DNA from: Streptomyces sp. CB02058
Lineage (GTDB): Bacteria; Actinomycetota; Actinomycetes; Streptomycetales; Streptomycetaceae
Assembly (NCBI RefSeq): GCF_001905505.1
Contig: NZ_LIPG01000003.1
Location: 1,116,001-1,180,000, forward strand
Direction: 5' to 3'
Length of the DNA stretch: 64,000 bases
Shown: in pieces, positions 1 through 8,598 of the stretch
How positions within the stretch are numbered: position 1 is the stretch's first letter
Layout of the letters: each line of letters begins with the position of its first letter
The notes under the pieces: model-generated
The model's database searches: none
Told to the model about the DNA's origin: nothing
Seen by the model: only the letters and a program-made list of their open reading frames with translations
Translations under genes and position numbers: made by a program

Positions 1-1494
1 CTGGACAGCGTCGACTTCGACCTGCGCAGCGGTGAAGTGCACGTCCTGCTCGGTGAGAACGGAGCGGGGAAGAGCACCCTCATCAAGATGCTCTCCGGCG
101 CCTACCGGCCGGACAGCGGCCGGATCTTCGCCGGCGGCCAGGAGGTGCGCATCCACGGCGCGCAGGACGCCGAGAAGCTCGGGATCGCCACGATCTACCA
201 GGAGTTCAACCTCGTACCCGATCTGACGGTCGCCGAGAACATCTTCCTCGGCCGGCAGCCCCGCCGCTTCGGCATGATCGACCGCAGGCGCATGGAAGCC
301 GAGGCCGAGGTGCTGCTGCGCCGCGTCGGCCTGCACGTCTCGCCCCGGGCGAAGATCCGTGAACTGGGCATCGCCCGCCTGCAGATGGTCGAGATCGCCA
401 AGGCGCTCAGCCTGGACGCCCGCGTCCTGATCATGGACGAGCCGACCGCGGTGCTCACCTCCGAGGAGGTCGACAAGCTGTTCGGGATCGTCCGGCAGCT
501 GCGCGCCGACGGCGTCGGCGTCGTCTTCATCACCCACCATCTCGACGAGATCGCCGCCCTCGGTGACCGCGTCACCGTCCTGCGCGACGGCCGCAGCATC
601 GACCAGGTGCCCGCCTCGACCCCCGAGGCCGAGCTCGTCCAGCTCATGGTGGGACGCAGCATCGACCAGCAGTACCCGCGCGAACGCCCGGAAACCGGAC
701 AGCCGTTGCTCTCCGTGCGCGGGCTCACCCGCGACGGTGTGTTCCACGACATCAGCTTCGACGTGAAGGCCGGTGAGGTCGTCGGCCTCGCCGGACTCGT
801 CGGGGCGGGGCGCACCGAGGTCGCCCGCGCCGTCTTCGGCGCCGACCCCTACGACTCCGGTACCGTCGACGTCCGCGGCGAGCGCCTCGGCAAGCACGAC
901 GTGACCGCCGCCATGGGCGCCGGGATCGGTCTCGTCCCCGAGGACCGCAAGGGCCAGGGGCTGGTGCTCGACGCCTCCGTGCAGGAGAACCTGGGCCTGG
1001 TCACCCTCCGTTCGGCGACCCGCTCGGGACTCGTCGACGTCAAGGGCCAGCGCACCGCGGCCGCCCGCATCGCCGAGCAGCTGGGCGTCCGGATGTCGGG
1101 CCTCGGCCAGCACGTCCGCACCCTGTCCGGCGGCAACCAGCAGAAGGTCGTCATCGGCAAGTGGCTGTTGGCCGACACCCGGGTCCTGATCCTCGACGAG
1201 CCGACGCGCGGGATCGACGTCGGCGCCAAGGTCGAGATCTACCAGCTCATCAACGAGCTGACGGCCTCCGGGCACGCCGTCCTGATGATCTCCAGCGATC
1301 TGCCCGAGGTCCTCGGGATGAGCGACCGGGTCCTGGTCATGGCCCAGGGGCGGATCGCGGGTGAGCTCCACGCCCAGGAAGCCACCCAGGACGCAGTGAT
1401 GGCACTCGCCGTCAGCGCCGCCCCCGTAACAGCCCCGTCCACCGAGGGCGACAAGCACACCGAGAACGACGAGGAGAGCCCCCGTGGCCACTGA
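1..1494 (+). CDS. rbsA: Ribose-type sugar ABC transporter ATP-binding protein, 5' end missing
   Basis: ATPase with two nucleotide-binding domains that powers ribose (or related monosaccharide) import. The reading frame is open from base 1 and the protein begins inside the first domain, so roughly 25-30 N-terminal residues lie outside the window. The first domain has Walker A GENGAGKST and Walker B VLIMDEPT. The second has the family's usual degenerate Walker A (GLVGAGRTE), an intact signature LSGGNQQK and Walker B VLILDEPT. The stop overlaps the next gene's GTG start by 11 bases, indicating translational coupling. The following permease, ribokinase and pyranase genes support ribose as substrate. 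Confidence 0.95.
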   Translation: MDSVDFDLRSGEVHVLLGENGAGKSTLIKMLSGAYRPDSGRIFAGGQEVRIHGAQDAEKLGIATIYQEFNLVPDLTVAENIFLGRQPRRFGMIDRRRMEAEAEVLLRRVGLHVSPRAKIRELGIARLQMVEIAKALSLDARVLIMDEPTAVLTSEEVDKLFGIVRQLRADGVGVVFITHHLDEIAALGDRVTVLRDGRSIDQVPASTPEAELVQLMVGRSIDQQYPRERPETGQPLLSVRGLTRDGVFHDISFDVKAGEVVGLAGLVGAGRTEVARAVFGADPYDSGTVDVRGERLGKHDVTAAMGAGIGLVPEDRKGQGLVLDASVQENLGLVTLRSATRSGLVDVKGQRTAAARIAEQLGVRMSGLGQHVRTLSGGNQQKVVIGKWLLADTRVLILDEPTRGIDVGAKVEIYQLINELTASGHAVLMISSDLPEVLGMSDRVLVMAQGRIAGELHAQEATQDAVMALAVSAAPVTAPSTEGDKHTENDEESPRGH

Positions 1495-3448
1495 CACGCA
1501 TCCGAGCAAGGCGGGCGCGGGCAGCGCCGGACACACCCTCCGCCGCCTCCTGCTCGACAACGGCGCCCTGAGCGCCCTGGTCGTCCTCCTGGTGGCGATG
1601 TCGCTGCTCTCCGGCGACTTCCTCACCACCCAGAACCTGCTGAACGTCGGTGTCCAGGCCGCCGTGACCGCGATCCTCGCGTTCGGTGTCACCTTCGTCA
1701 TCGTCTCCGCCGGCATCGACCTCTCCGTCGGCTCGGTCGCCGCCCTCTCCGCGACCGTCCTCGCATGGTCGGCGACCTCCGCGGGCGTCCCGGTCTGGCT
1801 CGCGGTCATCCTGGCCGTCGCCACCGGCATCGCCTGCGGGTTCGTCAGCGGCGCCCTCGTCGCGTACGGCAAGCTGCCCTCGTTCATCGCGACGCTGGCC
1901 ATGCTCTCGGTCGCCCGCGGTCTGTCCCTGGTCATCTCCCAGGGCCGGCCGATCCCGTTCCCCGAGTCCGTCTCCGTGCTCGGTGACACGCTCGGCGGCT
2001 GGCTGCCCGTCCCGGTCCTCGTGATGATCGCGATGGGCCTGATAGCTGCACTCATCCTGGCCCGCACCTACATCGGCCGCTCCATGTACGCCATCGGCGG
2101 CAACGAGGAGGCGGCCAGGCTCTCCGGCCTGCGGGTCAAGAAGCAGAAGCTGGCCATCTACGCCCTGTCCGGCCTCTTCGCCGCCGTCGCGGGCATCGTC
2201 CTCGCCTCCCGTCTGGTCTCCGCGCAGCCGCAGGCCGCACAGGGGTACGAACTCGACGCGATCGCCGCGGTCGTCATCGGCGGCGCGAGCCTCGCCGGCG
2301 GCGTCGGCAAGGCGTCCGGCACCCTGATCGGCGCACTGATCCTCGCGGTCCTGCGCAACGGCCTCAACCTCCTGTCCGTGTCCGCCTTCTGGCAGCAGGT
2401 CGTCATCGGGGTCGTCATCGCCCTCGCGGTGCTGCTCGACACGCTCCGCCGCAAGGCCGGTTCCGGTGCCGCGACCGCGGGCGGTTCGTCCGCCGCACCC
2501 GGCGGACCGGGCAAGGGCCGCAAGGGAGCGATGCAGGTCGGCATCGCGGTGGTCTGCGTGGCGGCCGTGATCGCGGCGGTGACCTTCTTCAAGTCCGGTT
2601 CCACCGGCACCACCACCAAGGTGGGCATGTCGCTCTCCACCCTCAACAACCCCTTCTTCGTGCAGATGAAGGAGGGCGCGCAGGCCGAGGCCGAGGCGGC
2701 CGGAGTCGACCTGACCGTCACCGACGCACAGAACGACGCCTCGCAGCAGGCCAACCAGCTGGAGAACTTCACCAGTTCCGGGGTGGACTCCGTCATCGTC
2801 AATCCGGTGGACTCCGACGCGGTCGGCCCCGGTGTGCGAGGCGCCAACAAGGCCGACATCCCGGTGGTCGCCGCCGACCGGGGCGTCAACAAGGCCGAGA
2901 CCGCGACGCTCGTCGCCTCCGACAACGTGGCGGGCGGCAAGCTCGCCGCGAAGACGCTCGCCGACCGGCTCGGAGGCAAGGGCAGCATCGTCGTCCTCCA
3001 GGGCACGGCCGGCACCTCCGCCAGCCGTGAGCGCGGCGCGGGCTTCGCGGAAGGCATCAAGGCCTACCCGGGCATCAGGATCGTCGCCACCCAGCCGGCC
3101 GACTTCGACCGCACCAAGGGCCTGGACGTGATGACCAACGTGCTCCAGTCGCACCCCGGGATCACCGGCGTCTTCGCCGAGAACGACGAGATGGCCCTCG
3201 GCGCGGTGAAGGCCCTGGGCAGCAAGGCCGGAAAGTCCGTCGCGGTCGTCGGCTTCGACGGAACCCCGGACGGTCTGACGTCGGTCGGGGCGGGCACCCT
3301 GTACGCGTCCGTGGCCCAGCAGCCCAAGGAACTGGGGAAGATCGCGGTACGGAACGCGGTCCGGGCCGCCGAGGGCAAGAAGGTCGACAGCATGGTGAAG
3401 GTGCCGGTCAAGGTCGTCACCCGGCAGAACGTCGCCGACTTCTCCTGA
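1484..3448 (+). CDS. rbsCB: Fused ribose ABC permease and substrate-binding protein (RbsC-RbsB)
   Basis: A single 654-residue protein joining two transporter subunits that are usually separate. Residues about 20-320 are a hydrophobic RbsC-type permease with the GIDLSVGS motif. Residues about 323-348 form a Gly/Ala/Ser/Pro-rich linker. Residues about 350-369 are an additional transmembrane helix. Residues about 375-654 are a periplasmic-binding-protein type I domain of RbsB type (NNPFFVQMKEGAQ, ending in VAVVGFDGTPDG). The binding domain lacks a lipobox, so the added helix probably tethers it outside the membrane. The GTG start follows GAGGAGAG. Neighbours rbsA, rbsK and rbsD point to ribose. 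The fusion looks natural rather than an assembly error because the linker and extra helix make topological sense. Confidence 0.9.
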   Translation: MATDTHPSKAGAGSAGHTLRRLLLDNGALSALVVLLVAMSLLSGDFLTTQNLLNVGVQAAVTAILAFGVTFVIVSAGIDLSVGSVAALSATVLAWSATSAGVPVWLAVILAVATGIACGFVSGALVAYGKLPSFIATLAMLSVARGLSLVISQGRPIPFPESVSVLGDTLGGWLPVPVLVMIAMGLIAALILARTYIGRSMYAIGGNEEAARLSGLRVKKQKLAIYALSGLFAAVAGIVLASRLVSAQPQAAQGYELDAIAAVVIGGASLAGGVGKASGTLIGALILAVLRNGLNLLSVSAFWQQVVIGVVIALAVLLDTLRRKAGSGAATAGGSSAAPGGPGKGRKGAMQVGIAVVCVAAVIAAVTFFKSGSTGTTTKVGMSLSTLNNPFFVQMKEGAQAEAEAAGVDLTVTDAQNDASQQANQLENFTSSGVDSVIVNPVDSDAVGPGVRGANKADIPVVAADRGVNKAETATLVASDNVAGGKLAAKTLADRLGGKGSIVVLQGTAGTSASRERGAGFAEGIKAYPGIRIVATQPADFDRTKGLDVMTNVLQSHPGITGVFAENDEMALGAVKALGSKAGKSVAVVGFDGTPDGLTSVGAGTLYASVAQQPKELGKIAVRNAVRAAEGKKVDSMVKVPVKVVTRQNVADFS

Positions 3449-3468
3449 TCACGGAAGGCACGATCCAG

Positions 3469-4398
3469 ATGTACGCGAATGAGGACTCCGCGCCCTCCCG
3501 CTACGACCTCCTGGTCGTCGGCTCGGCCAACGCCGACCTGGTCGTCGGCGTCGACCGGCGCCCCGGGCCCGGGGAGACGGTGCTCGGCACCGACCTCGTC
3601 GTCCACCCCGGCGGCAAGGGCGCCAACCAGGCCGTCGCCGCCGCCCGCCTCGGCGCCCGAACGGCGCTGCTGGCACGGGTCGGCGACGACGCCCACGGCC
3701 GGCTGCTGCGCGCCTCGCAGCAGGAGGCCGGCGTCGACACCGGCGGAGTCCTCGTCGGCGGGGCGCCCACAGGCGTCGCGCTCATCACCGTCGACCCCTC
3801 GGGGGACAACAGCATCGTCGTCTCCCCGGGTGCCAACGCCCGGCTGTCCCCCGGGGACATCAAGGCGGCGGGCCCTCTGTTCGCGGCGGCCCGCGTCGTC
3901 TCCGTCCAGCTGGAGATCCCGCTGGACACCGTCGCCGAGACGGCCCGCTCCCTGAGCCGGGACGCGCGTCTGGTCCTGAACCCGTCCCCGCCCGCGCCGC
4001 TCCCCGACGAAGTGCTGGCCGCCTGCGACCCGCTCGTCGTCAACGAGCACGAGGCGCGCTTCATCCTGGGGGAGGGCGCGGGATCCACTCCGGAGGAGTG
4101 GGCCCGGGGGCTCACCGCGCTCGGACCCCGCTCGGTGGTGATCACGCTGGGCGCGGACGGCGCGCTGGTCTCCGACACCCGTGCGGGCGAGCCCGTGCGC
4201 GTACCGAGCCCCCGGGTCGACGCCGTGGACACGACCGGTGCGGGTGACGCGTTCACCGCTGCCCTCGCCTGGCGGCTCGGCCTCGGCGAGGAGCTCGCCG
4301 ACGCCGCGGCCTTCGCCGTGCGCGTCGGCGCGGCGGCCGTCACCAAGGAGGGCGCGCAGGCGTCCTTCCCTACCGCGGAAGAGGTCGCGGCACTGTGA
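3469..4398 (+). CDS. rbsK: Ribokinase
   Basis: Phosphorylates ribose to ribose-5-phosphate with ATP in the cytoplasm. The 309-residue protein is normal length for the PfkB family. It carries the first PfkB signature (PGGKGANQAVAAARLGA, near residue 47) and the second signature DTTGAGDAF near residue 253, whose Asp is the catalytic base. The ATG start lies 20 bases after the fused permease gene, and the 3' end overlaps rbsD by 4 bases, so it is in the same operon. Confidence 0.95.
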   Translation: MYANEDSAPSRYDLLVVGSANADLVVGVDRRPGPGETVLGTDLVVHPGGKGANQAVAAARLGARTALLARVGDDAHGRLLRASQQEAGVDTGGVLVGGAPTGVALITVDPSGDNSIVVSPGANARLSPGDIKAAGPLFAAARVVSVQLEIPLDTVAETARSLSRDARLVLNPSPPAPLPDEVLAACDPLVVNEHEARFILGEGAGSTPEEWARGLTALGPRSVVITLGADGALVSDTRAGEPVRVPSPRVDAVDTTGAGDAFTAALAWRLGLGEELADAAAFAVRVGAAAVTKEGAQASFPTAEEVAAL

Positions 4399-4784
4399 AG
4401 AAGTCAGGCATTCTCAATCGTCATCTCGCGGGAGCGCTGGCCGAGTTGGGGCACGGCGACGGCGTCCTGATCTGCGACGCCGGCATGCCCGTCCCCTCGG
4501 GCCCCCGCGTCGTCGACCTGGCCTTCCGTGCGGGAGTCCCGTCCTTCGCCGAGGTCCTGGACGGGCTGCTGGACGAGCTGGTCGTGGAGGGGGCGACAGC
4601 GGCCGAGGAGGTGCGGCGGACCAATCCTGAGGCCGCCGACCTCCTGGCCTCCCGCCTCCCGGAACTGACGCATGTGCCCCACGAGCAGCTCAAAGTACTC
4701 ACCGCCTCGGCCCGTCTGGTGGTGCGGACAGGGGAGGCGCGGCCCCACGCGAACGTGCTGCTGAGGTGTGGAGTGTTCTTCTGA
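4395..4784 (+). CDS. rbsD: D-ribose pyranase
   Basis: Interconverts beta-pyranose and beta-furanose forms of ribose so that ribokinase can use imported sugar. The 129-residue length and the N-terminal segment with the conserved His (LGHGDGVLICDAGMPVP) match RbsD. The GTG start overlaps the end of rbsK by 4 bases (GTGA). It is the last gene of the visible ribose operon; a hairpin follows. No rbsR regulator is seen in the window; it may lie upstream. Confidence 0.93.
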   Translation: MKKSGILNRHLAGALAELGHGDGVLICDAGMPVPSGPRVVDLAFRAGVPSFAEVLDGLLDELVVEGATAAEEVRRTNPEAADLLASRLPELTHVPHEQLKVLTASARLVVRTGEARPHANVLLRCGVFF

Positions 4785-4794
4785 GGGTCCGTCA

Positions 4795-4827
4795 GGTATG
4801 GGCGGTCCTAGTCCGTCCGCCCGTACC
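4795..4827 (+). terminator. Hairpin after the ribose operon
   Basis: An 11-base stem (4795-4805 with 4817-4827, containing one G-U pair) with an 11-base loop begins 10 bases after the rbsD stop. There is no T tract, as is common in high-GC actinomycetes. The 340-base gap 4785-5124 otherwise shows only a GC-rich leader and the ribosome-binding site GGAGAC before the next gene. Confidence 0.5.
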
Positions 4828-5124
4828 CGGCCGACGCCGGGCATCCGGTGGGCTGCCCATGGCGTGGCCGGCGTCCGCCCCGGGTCGGTGACCTCGTCCA
4901 GCACGTCGAACGCCTCCTTTCGGTGCGGCGCCCCGCGCTACGCACTGTTACGCTCCTTCCCGTGACTGCCGGGTCGGCCATGGGCCATGTACGAGTAGGG
5001 CGCCCGGCTGTGGCATGAGCGCGTGGCGGGCACGAGCCCCGCCCGCACCGTCGTGCAGTTCCGGCCGGCGCCCGCGACGAGGCGCCCCGTCCCAGCGGAA
5101 TTCACGACACGGAGACGTATCCTC

Positions 5125-5556
5125 ATGCCTCACACACCACCGCAGGACCCACTCGCCCAAGAGGGCGTCGACGTGGTTCAGTTGAACCACCTCGCCGTGT
5201 ACGCCAGTGACCGGGCGCTGTCGGCGGAGTTCATCGCCGCCGTCCTCGGCCTGGAGGTCGGCCGCCCCTTCGGGCCCTTCCTGCCCGTCGACCTCGGGAA
5301 CGGCGTGACTCTGGACTACTACGAGCTGCGCGGTGAACCGGTGCAGTCGCAGCACTACGCCTTCCTCGTCCCGGACGCGCAGTTCGACGGCATGATCACC
5401 CGGCTGGGCGCGCTCGGGGTCACGCACTACGCCGACCCCCAGCACGACGAACCCGGGCAGATCAACAGGCTCTTCGGGGGCCGGGGCACCTACTTCAAGG
5501 ACCCGGACGGCCACAACATGGAGATCATGACCAGGCCCTACGCCCGGTCCAGGTAG
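5125..5556 (+). CDS. VOC (glyoxalase/dioxygenase fold) family protein
   Basis: A 143-residue single-domain vicinal-oxygen-chelate protein. It shows a typical first beta strand with a metal-ligand His (LNHLAVYASD), a middle His (SQHYAFLVPD) and a C-terminal Glu in the DPDGHNMEIM motif. These are the usual divalent-metal ligands in the fold. Reaction and substrate cannot be told from sequence; family members include glyoxalases, dioxygenases and antibiotic-resistance proteins. The ATG at 5125 was chosen because GGAGAC lies 8-14 bases upstream; the frame is open further upstream without family similarity. Confidence 0.8.
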   Translation: MPHTPPQDPLAQEGVDVVQLNHLAVYASDRALSAEFIAAVLGLEVGRPFGPFLPVDLGNGVTLDYYELRGEPVQSQHYAFLVPDAQFDGMITRLGALGVTHYADPQHDEPGQINRLFGGRGTYFKDPDGHNMEIMTRPYARSR

Positions 5557-5572
5557 CCGGCCCGGGCCCCGG

Positions 5573-6373
5573 TCACAGGTCGGTGAGGCCGTCGACCAGC
5601 TCGGCCAGCGCCGAGGCCAGGGCGTCTAGCCCCGGGCCCGAAGGGCCGCCGGGCTCGGACATGTAGAGGTCGCGCCGGATCTCGATCATCAGCGCGCTGA
5701 CCCTCCGGTCCTTCCCGTAGTGCTTCAGCGGGACGTACGTACCGGGGAACGGGCTGTCCAGCCCCGTGCCGCCGAATCCGGCGAACGCCGCCTCCGCCCG
5801 GGCCAGGAGCCCGGGCGGGGTGTGGAAGCCGTCGGTGCCCAGGCAGACCGGCGGGCGCGGCCCGGCGCCGTGCAGTTCGTACGGGAGCGCCGTGGTCGGG
5901 TACGAGTGGACGTCGATGACGACCGCGCGCCCCGTGGCCGCCAGCCGCTCGTCGACAGCCGCCGTCATCGCTCGCGCGTACGGGTGGAAATAGCGGTCGA
6001 GCAGCGGGCCGGGGTCCAGCCCGGAGGCCCGGAGCTGCTCGCGGTGAGTGGTCCGCGTGTAGACCGCGCCCATGCCGACGGCCAGCATCTCCTCCCGGTC
6101 GTCGGGGAACCGCTCCGGGTCCACGACCAGTCGCGACAGGCCGTTGACGAAGCGCCAGGGTGCCGTGGCGCCGGCCGCGCAGGCCCTGGCGGCCAGCTCG
6201 GCGGTGTGGGCGTCGGTGATGTGGTCGAGCTCCGTCTCCAGCGCCGCGTCGTCGAGCACGATTCCGCCGCGCACCTCCTTCGGGACGACCCGGGAGGAGT
6301 GGGGGACGTGCAGCAGAACCGGCGATCCGACGGCACCGGGCACGAGCCGGAAGGGGAGAGGGGTGGTGCTCAA
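5573..6373 (-). CDS. N-formylglutamate amidohydrolase family protein
   Basis: A 266-residue protein resembling N-formylglutamate deformylase (HutG-type), a metal hydrolase that releases formate from N-formylglutamate at the end of one histidine-degradation route. Visible family features are the HVPHSSRVVP start motif, the ITDAHTAELA segment and VIDVHSYPTTALPYE with putative metal ligands. No other hut genes are adjacent, so a role in histidine breakdown is not supported by context. It is transcribed away from the HAD gene across a 173-base divergent region. Confidence 0.8.
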   Translation of the reverse strand: MSTTPLPFRLVPGAVGSPVLLHVPHSSRVVPKEVRGGIVLDDAALETELDHITDAHTAELAARACAAGATAPWRFVNGLSRLVVDPERFPDDREEMLAVGMGAVYTRTTHREQLRASGLDPGPLLDRYFHPYARAMTAAVDERLAATGRAVVIDVHSYPTTALPYELHGAGPRPPVCLGTDGFHTPPGLLARAEAAFAGFGGTGLDSPFPGTYVPLKHYGKDRRVSALMIEIRRDLYMSEPGGPSGPGLDALASALAELVDGLTDL

Positions 6374-6546
6374 CGGCGCTCTGCCTCCGTGAGTTCCGCG
6401 GCCTTCGTGTGTCCGGTGGATTGCGCGAGTCCGACGGAGTCCGGGCCCCGGACGGAGTCCGTGCTCATCGGGGCGGCCATGCGGAAAGTCTACGCTGGCA
6501 CGCGTCCCGGCTCCGCACCCCTCTCTTCACCCAGGAGGCTCCGCCC

Positions 6547-7263
6547 ATGTCGGACCTGGAGATCGATGCCGTCGTTCTCGACGTGCTCGGCACGCTCGTC
6601 GACGAACCCGCCGGCCTCCGCGCCGGAATCCGTGAACTCGTACCGGGGCTGCCCGAGTCGAGGGTCGAGGAGCTTCTGTCGCTGTGGCAGGAGCACATCG
6701 AACGCGAGCAGGGCCGCATCCTCGACGGGGGCCGGACCTACCTCCCCAGCGACGAACTCGACCGGGAAGCCGCCACCGTCGTGGCCGGTGCCGCCGGAGT
6801 GGACGACCCGGCCGCCGTGGCATCCCTGGCCCTCTCGGGCCGCCGGCTCCCGCCGTGGCACGACACGGAAGAAGGGCTCGCCCGGATCGCCGAGCGCTTC
6901 CCACTGATCGGCCTCTCCAACGCGAGCCGTACGGCACTGCTGGGTCTCAACGCCCATGCGGGACTGCGCTGGCACCAGGCCCTGTCCGCCGAGGACGCCC
7001 GGACCTACAAGCCGCATCCCGCGGTCTACCGGTTGGCCGTCACGGTCTCCGGACGGCCCCCCGAGCGGCTGCTGATGGTCGCCGCCCACGCCTGGGACCT
7101 GCGGGGAGCGCAACGTCTCGGCCTGCGCACCGCCTATGTCGCCCGGCCCGTCGGTGATCCGCCCGCGCCCTCGGACAGCTTCGACCTGTACGCCGACGGC
7201 CTGGCCGATCTGGCAGCCCAACTGGAGGAGTCCGGCCGGCCCTGCCCGGGCCTTTGGAGGTGA
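6547..7263 (+). CDS. HAD-superfamily hydrolase, haloacid dehalogenase type II-like
   Basis: A 238-residue HAD hydrolase. Motif I is DVLGTLVD (nucleophile Asp plus the Thr-rich loop), motif II is LSNAS, motif III is the Lys in TYKPHPAVY, and the C-terminal motif is HAWDLRGA, as in L-2-haloacid dehalogenases. The last is characteristic of the type II subfamily, but many such proteins have unknown substrates. The ATG at 6547 has AGGAGG 8-13 bases upstream, which settles the start despite an open frame further upstream. Confidence 0.85.
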   Translation: MSDLEIDAVVLDVLGTLVDEPAGLRAGIRELVPGLPESRVEELLSLWQEHIEREQGRILDGGRTYLPSDELDREAATVVAGAAGVDDPAAVASLALSGRRLPPWHDTEEGLARIAERFPLIGLSNASRTALLGLNAHAGLRWHQALSAEDARTYKPHPAVYRLAVTVSGRPPERLLMVAAHAWDLRGAQRLGLRTAYVARPVGDPPAPSDSFDLYADGLADLAAQLEESGRPCPGLWR

Positions 7264-7297
7264 ATCGCCGCGTGCACCGGTCCCTGACGCGATGACG

Positions 7298-7372
7298 GAC
7301 GCCCGCCCCGAGCGGCTTCCTTTCGCACCGCGTCGAACTCCGGTGCGTGGAAGCCGCTTCGGGGCGGGCGTC
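7298..7372. terminator. Very long hairpin between convergent genes
   Basis: Arms 7298-7320 and 7349-7372 pair over 23 base pairs with a single bulged A. Inside them a second 7-bp stem (CGCACCG 7324-7330 with CGGTGCG 7341-7347) closes a 10-base loop. It lies between the HAD gene and the convergent lipoprotein gene. Its symmetry and site fit a bidirectional terminator without a T tract, although it is longer than most. The rest of the 7264-7482 gap shows nothing recognisable. Confidence 0.6.
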
Positions 7373-7482
7373 ACCGCTCGTCGAGGTGTGCGCGGACCGG
7401 TGGGGCCGCTGCGCCCGCCGACGCCTGGACGATGTCCGTCCGGGCGGGGCGGGTCCGTCGCCGTGCCGGTCCTCGGGAGGGG

Positions 7483-8373
7483 TCAGCTCGCCCAGACCTC
7501 GGCGTCGTCGGCAGGGACGGTGGTGGCGAGCTTCAGCTCCTTGCGGGCGTCGACCGACTTGTTCGGGTCGATGCCGGTGAAGGCCAGGTCGTACGCGATG
7601 TAGAAGGCGTCCGTGTCACCGGCCGACGCGGCGTCCTTCCACGCGTCGGCGGCGTTCTTGAGCTGCTTGGCCAGCTTGACGGTCTCCGGCTGCTCGATGC
7701 CCTCGAGGTTCGTGAGGTGGGCGTCCAGAGCCGTGGAGACGGCCTTGGCCTGCTTCTTGTAGCCGGCGAGGTCGTCCTCGATCTGCTCCGCCTCGGGCTG
7801 GTTCGCCCACAGGGCGTCGTAGACGGCGCCCGCACCCTTGAGGTACGCCTTCTGGTCGGCGTTCAGGGAGTCGTTCTTCAGCGACTCGGTGAAGGTGCCC
7901 GTCTCCTTGGCATACGTGCAGCTCACGGCCCGGTCGCCGGTCGCCCAGCTCTGGCTGGTGGGGTAGTAGTAGAAGAGATCGACGCCCGCGGGTATCGCCC
8001 AGGTGTCGGAGATGAACTTCTGCGACTCGGTCGGGCAACGCTCGTCCGCGATCTTCGACGCCCCCTCGTCACCGGGGTAGGCGGACTCGCCCTCGATCTT
8101 GAACTCGCCGACGACCTGGCCCTCGTGGGGCTCCTCGCACGGGACGATCTCGACGCTGAACTCCTCGCTCTCGTTCACCCCGCTGTTCGGGTTGTAGCAG
8201 TCGCCCGGGGTGAGCGAGAAGACCGAGCGCTGACGGACGACCTTCTTGGCGCCGGCGGTGGCGCTGTCGATGGCGTCGGAGCAGCCGACCGCGCCGATCG
8301 CGAGGAGGACGACAAGGGCGGACATGCCGCGGGCGGAGCGAGACGTGACACCGGGAAACATGGCTTTGGGCAT
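7483..8373 (-). CDS. Septum-formation domain lipoprotein
   Basis: A 296-residue secreted lipoprotein. The N-terminus has a short basic stretch, a hydrophobic segment and a lipobox-like cleavage site (IGAVGC). This is followed by a region with the septum-formation family pattern: GDCYN, a second Cys in VPCEEPHEGQVVGEF, and a third and fourth Cys in ERCPTE and AVSCTY. Family members are cell-envelope proteins of actinomycetes linked by annotation to division, without a proven activity. The C-terminal half is charged and helical. Start options are ATG 8373 (GAGG immediately upstream) or ATG 8361 (GAGG 12 bases upstream); neither spacing is ideal. Confidence 0.8.
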   Translation of the reverse strand: MPKAMFPGVTSRSARGMSALVVLLAIGAVGCSDAIDSATAGAKKVVRQRSVFSLTPGDCYNPNSGVNESEEFSVEIVPCEEPHEGQVVGEFKIEGESAYPGDEGASKIADERCPTESQKFISDTWAIPAGVDLFYYYPTSQSWATGDRAVSCTYAKETGTFTESLKNDSLNADQKAYLKGAGAVYDALWANQPEAEQIEDDLAGYKKQAKAVSTALDAHLTNLEGIEQPETVKLAKQLKNAADAWKDAASAGDTDAFYIAYDLAFTGIDPNKSVDARKELKLATTVPADDAEVWAS

Positions 8374-8419
8374 CCTCAAACGGAAGTTCTGTGAACAGAT
8401 GTGCGCATCGTATGGCATG

Positions 8420-8461
8420 CCTGTGACATGTCTGTGCACAGGTGATGCCCGGAGCGCTCCG
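8420..8461. promoter_or_regulatory. Cluster of palindromes in a divergent promoter region
   Basis: The 225-base divergent gap holds a perfect 10-base palindrome CTGTGCACAG (8432-8441), a wider inverted repeat CCTGTG/CACAGG (8420-8425 and 8437-8442), and a perfect 12-base palindrome CGGAGCGCTCCG (8450-8461) with the AGCGCT centre used by LacI-family regulators. They could be operators for the lipoprotein or the DUF1772 gene; no partner regulator is adjacent. Confidence 0.3.
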
Positions 8462-8598
8462 CAACCATAACCCTTGTGAACTGAGTCAACAGCTGTCATC
8501 CTGGAGTAGCGGCAGCGTCGGGGGGCGCTCAGTTCGGCTTCACCTCCTCCGCCCGCGAGGACACCGGAAGTCCGGGCCGCACGAGAGACGGGGCGCGC

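Noticed and set aside
1412..3154. Long antisense reading frame opposite the ribose permease gene
   Set aside because: Shadow of the GC-rich coding strand: low-complexity Arg/Gly/Asp composition, no recognisable domain, and the sense frame encodes a clear transporter.
1484..3448. Explaining the RbsC-RbsB fusion as a sequencing frameshift
   Set aside because: The joining segment is a plausible linker plus a membrane helix in the same frame, and the binding domain has no separate start, signal peptide or lipobox.
4404..4904. Minus-strand frame with an excellent AAGGAGG and GTG start before it
   Set aside because: Its product lies mostly opposite rbsD and has no protein-like pattern. The ribosome-binding site is probably chance or a relic; a lost gene start cannot be excluded.
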